From JANWLD01 sp036278875 (GTDB lineage Bacteria; Patescibacteriota; Saccharimonadia; Saccharimonadales; 2-12-FULL-41-12), in assembly GCA_036278875.1 (NCBI GenBank), contig DASUKF010000004.1, forward strand, positions 1 through 49,329: DNA of 49,329 nucleotides. The letters run 5' to 3'. Under the pieces are notes generated by a model, which saw nothing but the letters and a program-made list of their open reading frames with translations, ran no database searches and was not told where the DNA came from. Of the stretch, positions 1-8,153 are shown in pieces (position 1 is the first letter of the stretch; the number at the start of each line of letters is the position of its first letter). The translations under genes were made by a program, and so were the position numbers.

Positions 1-815
1 AAATCACCCAGCACGCTGTCTTCTTCGTCATCGCGTACGCTGGCATCAAGCGAGTGTATGTCCTGCTTGATTTTCATGATGTGTTCGACTTTCGCTACGT
101 CCATTTCCATGGCTTTGGCGATTTCCTCGTTGGTAGGCTCGCGGTTAAGCTCCTGGGTCAGCCGACGCTGGGTGCGCAGCAGCTTGTTTATGGTTTCGAA
201 CATGTGCACCGGTATACGGATAACCCTGGCCTGATCGGCGATAGCACGGGTGATAGCCTGGCGAATCCACCAAGTCGCATAAGTCGAGAATTTAAATCCT
301 TTGTCAGGATCGAATTTCTCTACCGCACGCAGCAGACCTGTGTTTCCTTCCTGAATCAAGTCCAAAAGATCCAGGCCGCGCCCTACATAGCGCTTGGCTA
401 TGGATACGACCAGGCGCATGTTGGCTTCAGCCATCTGGTCCTTGGCTCTCTTGTCACCGGCAACGACCCTTTGGGCCAGTGCCAATTCTTCATCCGGTTT
501 GAGTAGCGGGATCTTGCCGATTTCGCGCAAATACAAACGCACCGAGTCATCGGCAATATCGTCCATATAAGTTTTATCGTCAAGCTCAAGCTCTTCTTCC
601 TCATCATCGGACCAGTCATCGCTTACCGCGCCGCCGTCTACCTTTATGTTCAAATCAGCCAGCTCGCTGTACAGAGAATCCAATAATTCCGTATTTTCCG
701 GTGTTTCCGGAATCTTATCAAATATCTCTTCCTGCTCTATCTTGCCGTCTTTTTTGGCTTTCGCAAGAAGCTGTTTCTTGGCTTCCACTAATTGTTTCTT
801 ATTGTCTTCCGGCAT
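1..815 (-). CDS. rpoD: RNA polymerase primary sigma factor RpoD (3' end outside window)
   Basis: Directs core RNA polymerase to housekeeping promoters. The visible N-terminal 271 codons hold a short acidic region, then sigma region 1.2 (DSVRLYLREIGKIPLL), region 2 with the core-binding and -10 recognition stretch (RLVVSIAKRYVGRG, LIQEGNTGLLRAVEKFD, FSTYATWWIRQAI) and the start of region 3. Regions 3 end to 4 lie beyond base 1. The ATG at 815 is preceded by AAAGGAGG, which lies inside the end of dnaG; only 6 nt separate the two genes, so they form a dnaG-rpoD operon like the classical macromolecular-synthesis operon, without rpsU. Region 1.1 is short compared with proteobacterial RpoD. Family assignment is secure. 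Confidence 0.96.
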   Translation of the reverse strand, partial: MPEDNKKQLVEAKKQLLAKAKKDGKIEQEEIFDKIPETPENTELLDSLYSELADLNIKVDGGAVSDDWSDDEEEELELDDKTYMDDIADDSVRLYLREIGKIPLLKPDEELALAQRVVAGDKRAKDQMAEANMRLVVSIAKRYVGRGLDLLDLIQEGNTGLLRAVEKFDPDKGFKFSTYATWWIRQAITRAIADQARVIRIPVHMFETINKLLRTQRRLTQELNREPTNEEIAKAMEMDVAKVEHIMKIKQDIHSLDASVRDDEEDSVLGD

Positions 816-821
816 ATAAAT

Positions 822-2636
822 TTACGCCTCCTTTACTTGCTTAAGTAATTGGTTCAAATCCCGGTCTTTGGCCAAGATTTGTTGATATTTAGGGTCGGTC
901 TCGTCAGTTCTGGAATATAAAACCCTTAGTTTATCTTTTTGTTCTTTTACGAAATATTCTATGATTTTAGCCCTTAAGTGCGCCGCTTCGTACTGAAGCT
1001 CCAGTCTGTCCACTTTGGCATAAAGTTCTTCGAACTGTAACACTAATATTTTAACATAATCTTCAAGCCCTTCCAATCCCTCGCCGTGCTCGCCGGCAGA
1101 AGCGGAGAGGTCGAATTCGGGATGGTTGCGCAAGAATTCCAGCAGTTTTATCTGTGCGTCCGTCACGAGCATCTGCGGAATAATCAATTTTAAGTAAAGC
1201 CGGATTTCCGGCAACGGCAATGCCAAACATAACAGCCTGTCGGCCAGTATGCTGCGGTCACGGGCTTCTTTGGGTGGCAAAGTGTTCGTAACAGTTACTT
1301 TTTTAAGCCGGGGCGGTTCGGACTTAGCTCCTTTCAGTTTAGTTACCAGAGCTCCCTCGCTTACTCCGGTCATGTCCGATATGACATGGACATAATGGTC
1401 CTGCTCGACCGGATCGCTCAGTTCGTTTATCACGCCGGCCAGTTTGTCGCTGAATTTCCTCTTGCCCTGGGCCGAGTCAAGGTCAAATTTATCTTTGTAG
1501 GTATTTATAAGCCAGTCCACAGCATATTCGGCATCCGAAACCGCCTTTTCCCAGAGTTTCACATTCTTTCTTATAAGCTCATCCGGGTCTTTGCCTTCGG
1601 GTATGGTTATGATACTAAGTTCAATACCTACCTTTGAAGCTATAGGTATTGAGCGTTCGGCAGCATCCAGACCGGCCTTGTCTTGGTCAAAAGCCAGCTT
1701 CACGTTCGGCGAAAATCGCGCCAGAGTCTTCAGCTGGTATTCGGTCATGGCTGTTCCGGCACTGGCTACGACCTGTCTGAAGCCGGCCTGGTGCGATGAA
1801 ATCACATCCAGGTTGCCCTCGGCTATTATCGAATAATCATTTTCCCGGATAGCCTGTTTGGCCATATGGAGACCGTAGATATGCCGGCTTTTATCATAAA
1901 GCGGCGTGGCCGGAGTGTTTATGTATTTGGGTGCATTCTTATCATCTTCCAAAAGGCGCGCGGTGAAGCCTACAGGAGCCCCCGTAGAATCATGCAGAGG
2001 TATCATTATGCGTCCGCGGAACATATCTATAGAGCGTCCGCCGCGTCGTGTAATCAGACCGGTCAATTGGAGCTCTTTTTCCTTGAACCCTTTTTTTAGT
2101 AAGAAATCCGCCAGTGCTTTCTGGCTTTTCGGACTGTAGCCAAGTTCGAAATCAAGCATGGTCTGTTTAGAGAATCCACGCTTTTTGCGGATATATTCGA
2201 GCGCCTTGTGCTCTTTTAATAGCTGCGATTGATAAAATTTTACCGCTGACTTAAGCGCCTCATGCAGTCTGGCTTTATCTATACCCGGCCTGCCGCCGGA
2301 GCTGCCTTTATACTGTTCCAGGTCGACTCCGGCCTTCCTGGCGAGCAGTTCCAGGGCGTCTTTGAAATCAAGTCCTTCGACTTCCTGGACAAATGTAAAT
2401 ACGTCGCCGCCGCGGCCTGAGCTGAAATCATGCCATATCTGCTTCTCCGGACTGACCATGAAGCTGGGAGTTTTTTCACTGGTAAAAGGGCTCAAGCCTT
2501 TATAATTCCTGCCCGACCTCTTCAGGCGTACGTATTCGCTTATTACGTCCTCTATGCTCAGCCGGGCTTTTACCTCACTTACAGCGTCCATTCCCTTAAG
2601 TTTCGCACCAGTTAAGTCCGCTGTCCAGTTTGCCAT
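822..2636 (-). CDS. dnaG: DNA primase DnaG lacking zinc-ribbon cysteines
   Basis: Synthesises RNA primers for replication. The N-terminal domain matches the CHC2 zinc domain (LSPFTSEKTPSF, QIWHDFSSGRGGD), but the four positions that are Cys, His, Cys and Cys in E. coli DnaG read Ser, Thr, Asp and Ser, so no zinc can be held in the usual way. The catalytic core and TOPRIM follow, with AEGNLDV and FDQDKAG as acidic metal-binding motifs near residues 275-320. The C-terminal half is poorly conserved, as usual for the helicase-binding domain. The start is uncertain: ATG at 2636 gives 604 aa, while ATG at 2591 (MDAVSEVK) gives 589 aa and fits the usual N-terminus better; neither has a good Shine-Dalgarno. 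rpoD follows after 6 nt. Confidence 0.95.
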   Translation of the reverse strand: MANWTADLTGAKLKGMDAVSEVKARLSIEDVISEYVRLKRSGRNYKGLSPFTSEKTPSFMVSPEKQIWHDFSSGRGGDVFTFVQEVEGLDFKDALELLARKAGVDLEQYKGSSGGRPGIDKARLHEALKSAVKFYQSQLLKEHKALEYIRKKRGFSKQTMLDFELGYSPKSQKALADFLLKKGFKEKELQLTGLITRRGGRSIDMFRGRIMIPLHDSTGAPVGFTARLLEDDKNAPKYINTPATPLYDKSRHIYGLHMAKQAIRENDYSIIAEGNLDVISSHQAGFRQVVASAGTAMTEYQLKTLARFSPNVKLAFDQDKAGLDAAERSIPIASKVGIELSIITIPEGKDPDELIRKNVKLWEKAVSDAEYAVDWLINTYKDKFDLDSAQGKRKFSDKLAGVINELSDPVEQDHYVHVISDMTGVSEGALVTKLKGAKSEPPRLKKVTVTNTLPPKEARDRSILADRLLCLALPLPEIRLYLKLIIPQMLVTDAQIKLLEFLRNHPEFDLSASAGEHGEGLEGLEDYVKILVLQFEELYAKVDRLELQYEAAHLRAKIIEYFVKEQKDKLRVLYSRTDETDPKYQQILAKDRDLNQLLKQVKEA

Positions 2637-2676
2637 CAGATATAAGCGTTAGCTTTTAAGCCTGGTGTCTAGCTGA

Positions 2677-2682
2677 TAAAAT
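2677..2682 (+). promoter_or_regulatory. -10 hexamer of a leaderless promoter
   Basis: TAAAAT lies exactly 6 nt upstream of the ATG at 2689, placing the expected transcription start on the A of the start codon. No Shine-Dalgarno is present. No convincing -35 is visible. Inferred from spacing only. Confidence 0.5.
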
Positions 2683-2688
2683 ATTGCC

Positions 2689-3309
2689 ATGCCGCCTGAG
2701 CAGCAAAATCCGAACCAGAATCAAAATCCATACGGGTTCATAATGGACCCTCAAAAACCGCAGAAGGATCCGATGGCCTTTTTCACAGGAGGCAGTATGG
2801 TCAAAAAAGCGGTGGCAGCCGTAGTGGGCCTTATAGTCCTTATTATCTTGTATTCTTTCGTATCCGGATTTTTGAACGGTGCTAGCAATGACCAGATAAA
2901 CCGGCTGCTGGGGATAGCGCAGACGGAATCGGAAATAGTCCGTATAACCGGTTCCGGCAACACGAATAAGCTTACCAGCAGAGATGTTATAAACTACGCA
3001 ACCACGGCCAAGATGAGCGCGGAGTCTTCAAGGCATGGCATCATATCCGTGCTGACTGCCAGAGGAAAGACAGTAAAGACCAGTGATATAAATGTTATAA
3101 ACCTTGCCGATGATGCAACTCTCAAACAGGGCGAAGAGAACGGCCGCTACGACCAGGCCATGAAACAGCTTTTGGACAAGTTGCTGGCCGGATATCAGCG
3201 GCAGCTGGCGGCGGCATACGGTCCGGGAACGCCAAATGAAAAACAGGTAATCTTATCGGCAAACGATCAGGTCAATCTGCTCCTGGGCAAGAAGCAGGCT
3301 AGTCAATAA
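2689..3309 (+). CDS. Membrane-anchored protein of unknown function
   Basis: 206 aa, not assigned to a named family. The N-terminal 40 residues are rich in Pro, Gln and Asn and probably cytosolic; one hydrophobic segment follows (about residues 41-66, VAAVVGLIVLIILYSFVSGF), then a roughly 140-residue polar, helix-prone domain presumably outside. No cysteine pair or catalytic motif is evident. It is divergent from dnaG and its 3' end overlaps the convergent YjbR gene by 11 nt. Proteins of this layout are common in Saccharibacteria, which is my recollection rather than a search result. Confidence 0.8.
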   Translation: MPPEQQNPNQNQNPYGFIMDPQKPQKDPMAFFTGGSMVKKAVAAVVGLIVLIILYSFVSGFLNGASNDQINRLLGIAQTESEIVRITGSGNTNKLTSRDVINYATTAKMSAESSRHGIISVLTARGKTVKTSDINVINLADDATLKQGEENGRYDQAMKQLLDKLLAGYQRQLAAAYGPGTPNEKQVILSANDQVNLLLGKKQASQ

Positions 3310-3643
3310 CCGGAGTGCCTTCCGTTCCGCCCGTTACCAGATCGTAACTATGGCGTATCAATGCCTTTGCTTCATCCCAGGACAATTGGCCGCTTAATAT
3401 TATCGTGTTCCAGTGTGTCTTGTTCAGATGATATCCCGGCATTACGGTTTCAAAACGTCTCCTCAGAACTTCGGATAATTTAGGGTCGCATTTCAGACTT
3501 ATGCGCACCGGATCGGATCCCTCGGCAATCAGCGCAAACATCTTGTCTTCGGCCTTATATACCGCGGTTTTTTCGCCGAAAGGATACTCAAGCTTCGCAC
3601 CAGGCATAGATAATACATATTCTTCTACCGTCTTATGGTCCAT
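3299..3643 (-). CDS. MmcQ/YjbR family DNA-binding protein
   Basis: 114 aa, the full length of the YjbR double-wing fold family. It shows the N-terminal PGA.LEYPFGE motif, MFALI strand, SLKCDP segment and the typical C-terminal PGYHLNKTHWNTIIL followed by a helix (WDEAKALIRHSYDLV). YjbR-like proteins are believed to bind DNA non-specifically; the physiological role is unknown. The ATG at 3643 is 7 nt after a TATAAT (3651-3656), so it is probably read from a leaderless mRNA. It converges on and overlaps the preceding gene by 11 nt. Confidence 0.88.
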   Translation of the reverse strand: MDHKTVEEYVLSMPGAKLEYPFGEKTAVYKAEDKMFALIAEGSDPVRISLKCDPKLSEVLRRRFETVMPGYHLNKTHWNTIILSGQLSWDEAKALIRHSYDLVTGGTEGTPVID

Positions 3644-3661
3644 GAAAAAGATTATATAGGG

Positions 3662-4210
3662 CTAATCAAGTTTCTTGAATGACTCTATGTAATACTGAAG
3701 CTCGGCTATGCTTGCCTGTATGTCATCGAAGGCGCGGTGAACTTCTTTTTTAGCGAATTTTATATTGTATTTGGACTGCATGAGTATCTTAAAGCTGGAA
3801 ACATCAAGCATACGATAATGCAGAAGCGCTTCCACTTCAGGCCAGTGCTTTTTAATAAAATCGCGGTCATTATGGATTGAATTGCCGGCTAAAATAGCCG
3901 GTTCCGAACCAAACTGGGCTTTGATGAACCCGACAAGTTCGTGTACGACCGTTTTTTCGTCCCGGCCTTCCCTTTTTATCCTATCGGTCAGGCCGCTGGC
4001 TTGGTGCTGAACTCTCGACCAGTCATTCATATTGTCCAGCACATCGTCCGTTTGCATTATGATTGCTTCGTATGAAGCTAACGTTTTGAAAGCAAAATCC
4101 GTTACCTCGCAGGCTACTTCTATTATCCTGTCGTTGGCCACATCCAGGCCGGTCATCTCCAGATCCACCCATAGCAGTTTGGTCGCGGCGGCGTTTTTGT
4201 TTATCCCCAT
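3662..4210 (-). CDS. orn: Oligoribonuclease (DEDDh 3'-5' exonuclease)
   Basis: Degrades 2-5 nt RNA fragments, including linear cyclic-dinucleotide products, to mononucleotides. The DEDDh residues are visible: D and E in WVDLEMTGLD near residue 16, D in HNDRDFIKKHWP, and the final H and D in HRAFDDIQASIAELQYY near residue 160. The 182-aa length is normal for Orn. A TATAAT lies 8 nt before the ATG at 4210, so its mRNA has almost no leader. It is divergent from the VanY-type gene at 4243, the two start codons being 33 nt apart. Confidence 0.95.
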   Translation of the reverse strand: MGINKNAAATKLLWVDLEMTGLDVANDRIIEVACEVTDFAFKTLASYEAIIMQTDDVLDNMNDWSRVQHQASGLTDRIKREGRDEKTVVHELVGFIKAQFGSEPAILAGNSIHNDRDFIKKHWPEVEALLHYRMLDVSSFKILMQSKYNIKFAKKEVHRAFDDIQASIAELQYYIESFKKLD

Positions 4211-4230
4211 AATCTTCGATTATAACCTGC

Positions 4231-4236
4231 TATGAT
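4231..4236 (+). promoter_or_regulatory. -10 hexamer of a leaderless promoter
   Basis: TATGAT sits 6 nt before the ATG at 4243, so the predicted transcript would begin at the start codon. The -35 would fall in the orn start region and is not recognisable. Confidence 0.5.
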
Positions 4237-4242
4237 TTATTT

Positions 4243-4962
4243 ATGCGCAAAAAAATCCTGGCAGCCGTGCTTATAATAATCCTAGCCGGCGGCTATTTCC
4301 TTTTTATAAGAAGTGACAACAAAGCTTCGGCCCCGGGTTCATCGGCGAAGAGCCGCTCCAGCGGCGGTCAGATAAGACTCAATAACAAGCAGACAAGCCA
4401 ATACACCATCGACAATCCGGACAGTGTTTATTACATAGTCAATAAGAAGCGGGCCCTCCCTTCCAGTTTCGTACCGAAAAATCTTGTTACCTTTGAAGGC
4501 AAACAGCTTCGTTCGGATGCGGCCAACGCTATGAACCAGCTTTTTGACGGCGCGCGCGCAGACGGAATAAACTTCAAGATGATAAGCGGCTACAGGTCTT
4601 ATCAATACCAAGTGGGTGTCTATGGCAACTATGTCAGACGCGATGGCCAGGCGAAGGCCGATACCTACAGTGCCCGGCCGGGACACAGCGAGCACCAGAC
4701 AGGTTTAGCAGCCGATGTAGGTACGGGAACCTGCGATCTTTCGATATGTTTCGGTGACAGCGCAGGTGGCAGATGGCTGGTGGACAATGCGTATAAGTAC
4801 GGTTTCATAATACGTTACCCTAAAGATAAGGAAAATCTGACCGGATATCAGTACGAGCCTTGGCATATAAGATATCTGGGGATAGATCTGGCTACTCAGG
4901 TACAGAAATCAGGTAAAACGCTGGAGCAGTTCTTCGGCCTGCCGCCGGCAACCGATTATTAA
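4243..4962 (+). CDS. VanY-type D-alanyl-D-alanine carboxypeptidase (peptidase M15B)
   Basis: Predicted zinc peptidase that trims the terminal D-Ala of peptidoglycan stem peptides on the outside of the membrane. An N-terminal hydrophobic segment (residues 4-24) acts as signal anchor, followed by a Ser-rich linker. The M15 core shows SGYRSYQYQ, the zinc motif SARPGHSEHQTGLAADVG (His and Asp ligands) and the final EPWHIRYLG with catalytic Glu and ligand His. 239 aa is a normal size. Its last 4 nt overlap the convergent msrB. Substrate specificity (DD versus LD) cannot be read from the sequence. Confidence 0.93.
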   Translation: MRKKILAAVLIIILAGGYFLFIRSDNKASAPGSSAKSRSSGGQIRLNNKQTSQYTIDNPDSVYYIVNKKRALPSSFVPKNLVTFEGKQLRSDAANAMNQLFDGARADGINFKMISGYRSYQYQVGVYGNYVRRDGQAKADTYSARPGHSEHQTGLAADVGTGTCDLSICFGDSAGGRWLVDNAYKYGFIIRYPKDKENLTGYQYEPWHIRYLGIDLATQVQKSGKTLEQFFGLPPATDY

Positions 4963-5372
4963 ACCTTATTTCCCGGTTCTTCAGGATTGAAATCTAAACA
5001 GACCGAATTTATACAGTAATGCTTTCCGCTCGGCGACGAATCATCATCAAAAAGATGACCCAGATGGCTACCGCAATTTTTGCAAATCGCTTCAATGCGA
5101 TGCATGCCCAAGCTGTTATCGTCCGCCAGCTCTACGGCTCCGGCGGCGGCAACTTCGGAGAAGCTGGGCCAGCCGGCCAGCCCCGGAACCGTCGAATCAT
5201 ACTTGGAGTCGCTTTTGAACAGAACCGCGCCGCAGGCCGCGCATTTGAATATACCGCCCCTCTTTTCGTTCAGGAGCTTCCCTGTGAACGGAGTTTCCGT
5301 ACCTTTTTGCCTCAGCACCCGGTATTCTTCAGGGCTAAGTTTTTTCTTCCACTCTTCTTCGCTCAGGTTCAT
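4959..5372 (-). CDS. msrB: Peptide-methionine (R)-S-oxide reductase MsrB
   Basis: Repairs methionine-R-sulfoxide in oxidised proteins. Two CxxC pairs that bind structural zinc are present (CAAC and CKNC), with the family motifs GWPSF, RIEAICKNCGSHLGH and HYCINS, whose Cys is the catalytic nucleophile. I chose the ATG at 5372 (137 aa), 4 nt after the mscL stop; a TTG at 5399 in frame would add 9 residues and overlap mscL by 23 nt. It probably shares a transcript with mscL upstream. It overlaps the VanY-type gene by 4 nt at the 3' ends. Confidence 0.95.
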   Translation of the reverse strand: MNLSEEEWKKKLSPEEYRVLRQKGTETPFTGKLLNEKRGGIFKCAACGAVLFKSDSKYDSTVPGLAGWPSFSEVAAAGAVELADDNSLGMHRIEAICKNCGSHLGHLFDDDSSPSGKHYCINSVCLDFNPEEPGNKV

Positions 5373-5376
5373 AGAC

Positions 5377-5799
5377 TTAAGTAAGCTTGTTTTTTTCAAG
5401 CTTTTCCAGTTTCAAGACTTTTACACCGAAGTACACCAGCGCCGCTACGGTTATGAAACTTATCATCACCGAGATGAACGCGCCGTATGCGAATACTGCT
5501 TCTTTGCTACCCACGGAAAGCGAAAATGATTTTTCGGCAAGACCGCCCTGGCCTGGCAAAATCAGTCCGATTATAGGATTGATGAAACTGGCTACTATCT
5601 GATCAACCACGGCTTTAACCTGAACTCCCAGCACCAGGCCTATGGCCAGCCCGACTACGCCCTGCCGACGGATAAAATCCAGAAAACCGTCTAGCTGAGA
5701 TTTTGCTTTTACATTGACTTTTTTGGCTCCGGCGCGTGTTCTTGCACGGGCTTTGGTCGCCCTTTCGGCAGCTGCTTTTTTTCTTTCCTCCTCGGTCAT
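5377..5799 (-). CDS. mscL: Large-conductance mechanosensitive channel MscL
   Basis: Homopentameric inner-membrane channel that opens under osmotic downshock. A basic N-terminal extension of about 35 residues, rich in Lys, Arg and Ala, precedes the core. TM1 reads GVVGLAIGLVLGVQVKAVVDQIVASFINP, which preserves the small-residue gate; a short periplasmic loop and TM2 (ISVMISFITVAALVYFGVKV) follow, with a charged C-terminal helix. An AGGAGAG Shine-Dalgarno precedes the ATG at 5799. The basic N-terminal extension is longer than in E. coli MscL. Confidence 0.93.
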   Translation of the reverse strand: MTEEERKKAAAERATKARARTRAGAKKVNVKAKSQLDGFLDFIRRQGVVGLAIGLVLGVQVKAVVDQIVASFINPIIGLILPGQGGLAEKSFSLSVGSKEAVFAYGAFISVMISFITVAALVYFGVKVLKLEKLEKNKLT

Positions 5800-5830
5800 T
5801 CTTCTCTCCTAGCTTTTATCCACCCTCTTA

Positions 5831-6457
5831 TCATTTATTATATATAAATTTGACTATGTCCTGCGGTTTTTTTGCTATATAACCGGGATTCGCCTTTTTA
5901 ATCCCTTCAAGGCTTTGCAGGCCCCAGGTGACTCCTATAGTATTCATACCGGCCTTTTTCCCGGCCTGGATGTCGCGCATTTCGTCGCCTATCATCCAGC
6001 AGCGGCTCCTTATATAACCCGTCTTTGAAAATTTTTTCAGCGCTTTGTCTTTACCGAAAAGAGGCGAACCTTGCAGTATCCTGACATCGGCCTTGAGCTT
6101 ATTCAACTTAAGTATCTTGTGTACGGTAGCTTTGTCGTTAGAGCTCAGAATATAGACATCCTTGTCTTCGGACAGGACTTCCAAAACTTCAGGTATGCCG
6201 TCGAACAGTCTTATGTCCTTTATGTGTTTCTTATATTCTGCCCGGCCCAGTCTGAGCAGACGCGGTATCTGCCATATCTTTATGTTGGCCCAGCGCATTA
6301 TTTCGCGCGGGCTGCCTTTTTTCAGACGGTAATAATCACGCTTCGTCAGCTTCGGCCAGCCAAGCTCTTCCGCCATCGGTTTATATATTCTCAAAAGTAC
6401 TTCCTCGGCATCGGCTATGGTTCCGTCAAAGTCTAAGATTACCGCTTCTCTTCTCAT
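5831..6457 (-). CDS. HAD-superfamily hydrolase (phosphoglycolate phosphatase-like)
   Basis: Predicted small-molecule phosphatase. The four HAD motifs are present: LDFDGTIAD at residues 8-16 (nucleophile Asp and acid Asp), YILSSND, the Lys around residue 140 and MIGDEMRDIQAGKKAGM. A helical cap lies between motifs 1 and 2. The start is 2 nt after the argS stop, so the gene is likely on the arg-argS transcript. Its substrate is unknown; the position behind argS does not by itself imply a role in arginine metabolism. Confidence 0.87.
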   Translation of the reverse strand: MRREAVILDFDGTIADAEEVLLRIYKPMAEELGWPKLTKRDYYRLKKGSPREIMRWANIKIWQIPRLLRLGRAEYKKHIKDIRLFDGIPEVLEVLSEDKDVYILSSNDKATVHKILKLNKLKADVRILQGSPLFGKDKALKKFSKTGYIRSRCWMIGDEMRDIQAGKKAGMNTIGVTWGLQSLEGIKKANPGYIAKKPQDIVKFIYNK

Positions 6458-6459
6458 GG

Positions 6460-8130
6460 CTACATCTTTTCCGGAGCGGAGATTCCTAATATATTAAGTC
6501 CGCTTTCAAGAACGTTCGCGTACGACTTTACCAGACTTATGCGCAGTGCGGATCTTTGATCGCCTATCACCCTGTTGGATTCATAAAACCGGTTGAAAGT
6601 CTGGGCAAGCTCATACAGATATGTGCAGATATGATGCAGCGACAGCTCTTCCAGAGCTGTAACGAATACTTCCGGATAAATCGTGATTTTACGCGCCAGA
6701 GAACGCTCCGCCGGGTTCAGTTCCCCTACATCTGGTGGGGTTTTGCTATAGCCTGCTTTTTGTAGAATACTCCGGGCACGGACTAAAGCATATTGCAGAT
6801 AAGGTCCGCTGTTGCCTTCTATACTGACGGATTCATTGGCATCAAAAACTATGTCGCCGCCCAGGCCTGACTTTAAAAACGAATATTTTATGGCGCCTAA
6901 GACCACGTCCGGTGTAGTCGAAGGATTTATCTTTTTTGACGATGCCTCGGCCAGATCAAGTATATCTACCGCCTTTAAGATGTTGCCTTTACGGCTGCTC
7001 ATCTTACGGGCTCCCGGCAGTTTGACCATGCCGTGAGTCAGGTGGGTGGTCTTATCCACCAGATCCGGCGCAAACTTGGCGATACTGTTCAATACTACCT
7101 GCATGTATTGGCTTATCTCGTTGGCGGTTATGACGACGGAACGGTCAAACTTGTAATCCTGATTTTTCGTAAGTATTAGCCCGACCTCCTTGGCTTCATA
7201 AGTCGGCAAGCCTTCGCGGGTTATGAACACGCGGGTATGCAGGCCTTCTTTCTCGCCTTCATACACTATTGCCCCATCGGAATCCGAATAAATTTTCGGT
7301 GTGTTTTGCTTCACCGTATTCAGCCCAAGACGAGCGACTTCGCTTTCCGGATAATATTTTTCGAACTTTATGCCGGCCCGCTCATAAAAAGCATCGAAAT
7401 AATCATAGCTCCAGCCTCTTGCCGTCCAGTAAATCTTAGCCAGCGGCGAGTCTTTATCCTTGTTATTTACTAGGGTGTATATTTTTTTGTTCAACTCGTT
7501 TATTTCGGACTTGGCTTTTTCGTCGTCTCCATAAGCGGCGGTGCCTTTGACGTAGCAATCAGCCAGCCAATCGGCGCGTTTGTCGTTGTCTATAGTTTCA
7601 AGGCTTTCCGGATTCTCTCCTCCCAAGTCCTGCAGCATAGCCCACATTGTCTTGGCTGCGTGAAGCCCTACGTCGCCGCCGTAATTTACCCGGTGTACGT
7701 TAGCCCCGGCCGCTTCTAACAGGTTGGAGATAGAATCGCCGACAACTGACGTATAAAAATGTCCGGCATGAAGCACTTTGAACGGGTTCGGGTCGGAATA
7801 TTCGGTTACGATTTCCTGGCCCAAGTAAGTCTTTTCCAGCTTATGCGCCGACATAGAAGAATCAAACAGGACCGGATCCTTCAAGGTTATATTTACGAAC
7901 CCCGGCCCGGCGACCGTAACTTCTCTGAACTCACTACTTTTATTAAGCTCTTCGGCTATAGCCTGAGCGATTTCCCGGGGGTCCCTGCCAATCTCCCGAG
8001 CCAGTTTCAATCCTACGTTAGTTGAAAAATCCCCGAACTGCTCATCAGAGCGGAATACTTCAGCCCTGGTCTTAATGTTGAAAAGTCGTACGCTGAGCTT
8101 TTCTATCCGGCTTTTTAACTCCTTGTTCAT
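6460..8130 (-). CDS. argS: Arginyl-tRNA synthetase
   Basis: Charges tRNA-Arg. The N-terminal tRNA D-loop recognition domain is followed by the class I catalytic core with HIGH written HAGH (DPNPFKVLHAGHFYTS), the KMSKS region as KMSSRKGN and the C-terminal all-alpha anticodon-binding domain with the typical NRFYESNRV. ATG at 8130 gives 556 aa; a GTG at 8148 would add 6 residues. It lies 23 nt after argC, at the end of the arginine operon, so charging enzyme and amino-acid synthesis are probably co-regulated. This is relevant because charged tRNA-Arg is what the leader at 15686-15763 would sense. Confidence 0.96.
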   Translation of the reverse strand: MNKELKSRIEKLSVRLFNIKTRAEVFRSDEQFGDFSTNVGLKLAREIGRDPREIAQAIAEELNKSSEFREVTVAGPGFVNITLKDPVLFDSSMSAHKLEKTYLGQEIVTEYSDPNPFKVLHAGHFYTSVVGDSISNLLEAAGANVHRVNYGGDVGLHAAKTMWAMLQDLGGENPESLETIDNDKRADWLADCYVKGTAAYGDDEKAKSEINELNKKIYTLVNNKDKDSPLAKIYWTARGWSYDYFDAFYERAGIKFEKYYPESEVARLGLNTVKQNTPKIYSDSDGAIVYEGEKEGLHTRVFITREGLPTYEAKEVGLILTKNQDYKFDRSVVITANEISQYMQVVLNSIAKFAPDLVDKTTHLTHGMVKLPGARKMSSRKGNILKAVDILDLAEASSKKINPSTTPDVVLGAIKYSFLKSGLGGDIVFDANESVSIEGNSGPYLQYALVRARSILQKAGYSKTPPDVGELNPAERSLARKITIYPEVFVTALEELSLHHICTYLYELAQTFNRFYESNRVIGDQRSALRISLVKSYANVLESGLNILGISAPEKM

Positions 8131-8153
8131 CACTGTTAAGTATATCACCGGAA

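Noticed and set aside
54..506. 150-aa plus-strand reading frame opposite rpoD
   Set aside because: It is the shadow of the strongly conserved sigma-factor gene on the other strand and has no family features.
840..870. GGTTCAAATCCCGG resembling a tRNA T arm
   Set aside because: It lies inside dnaG coding sequence and no acceptor or anticodon stem surrounds it.
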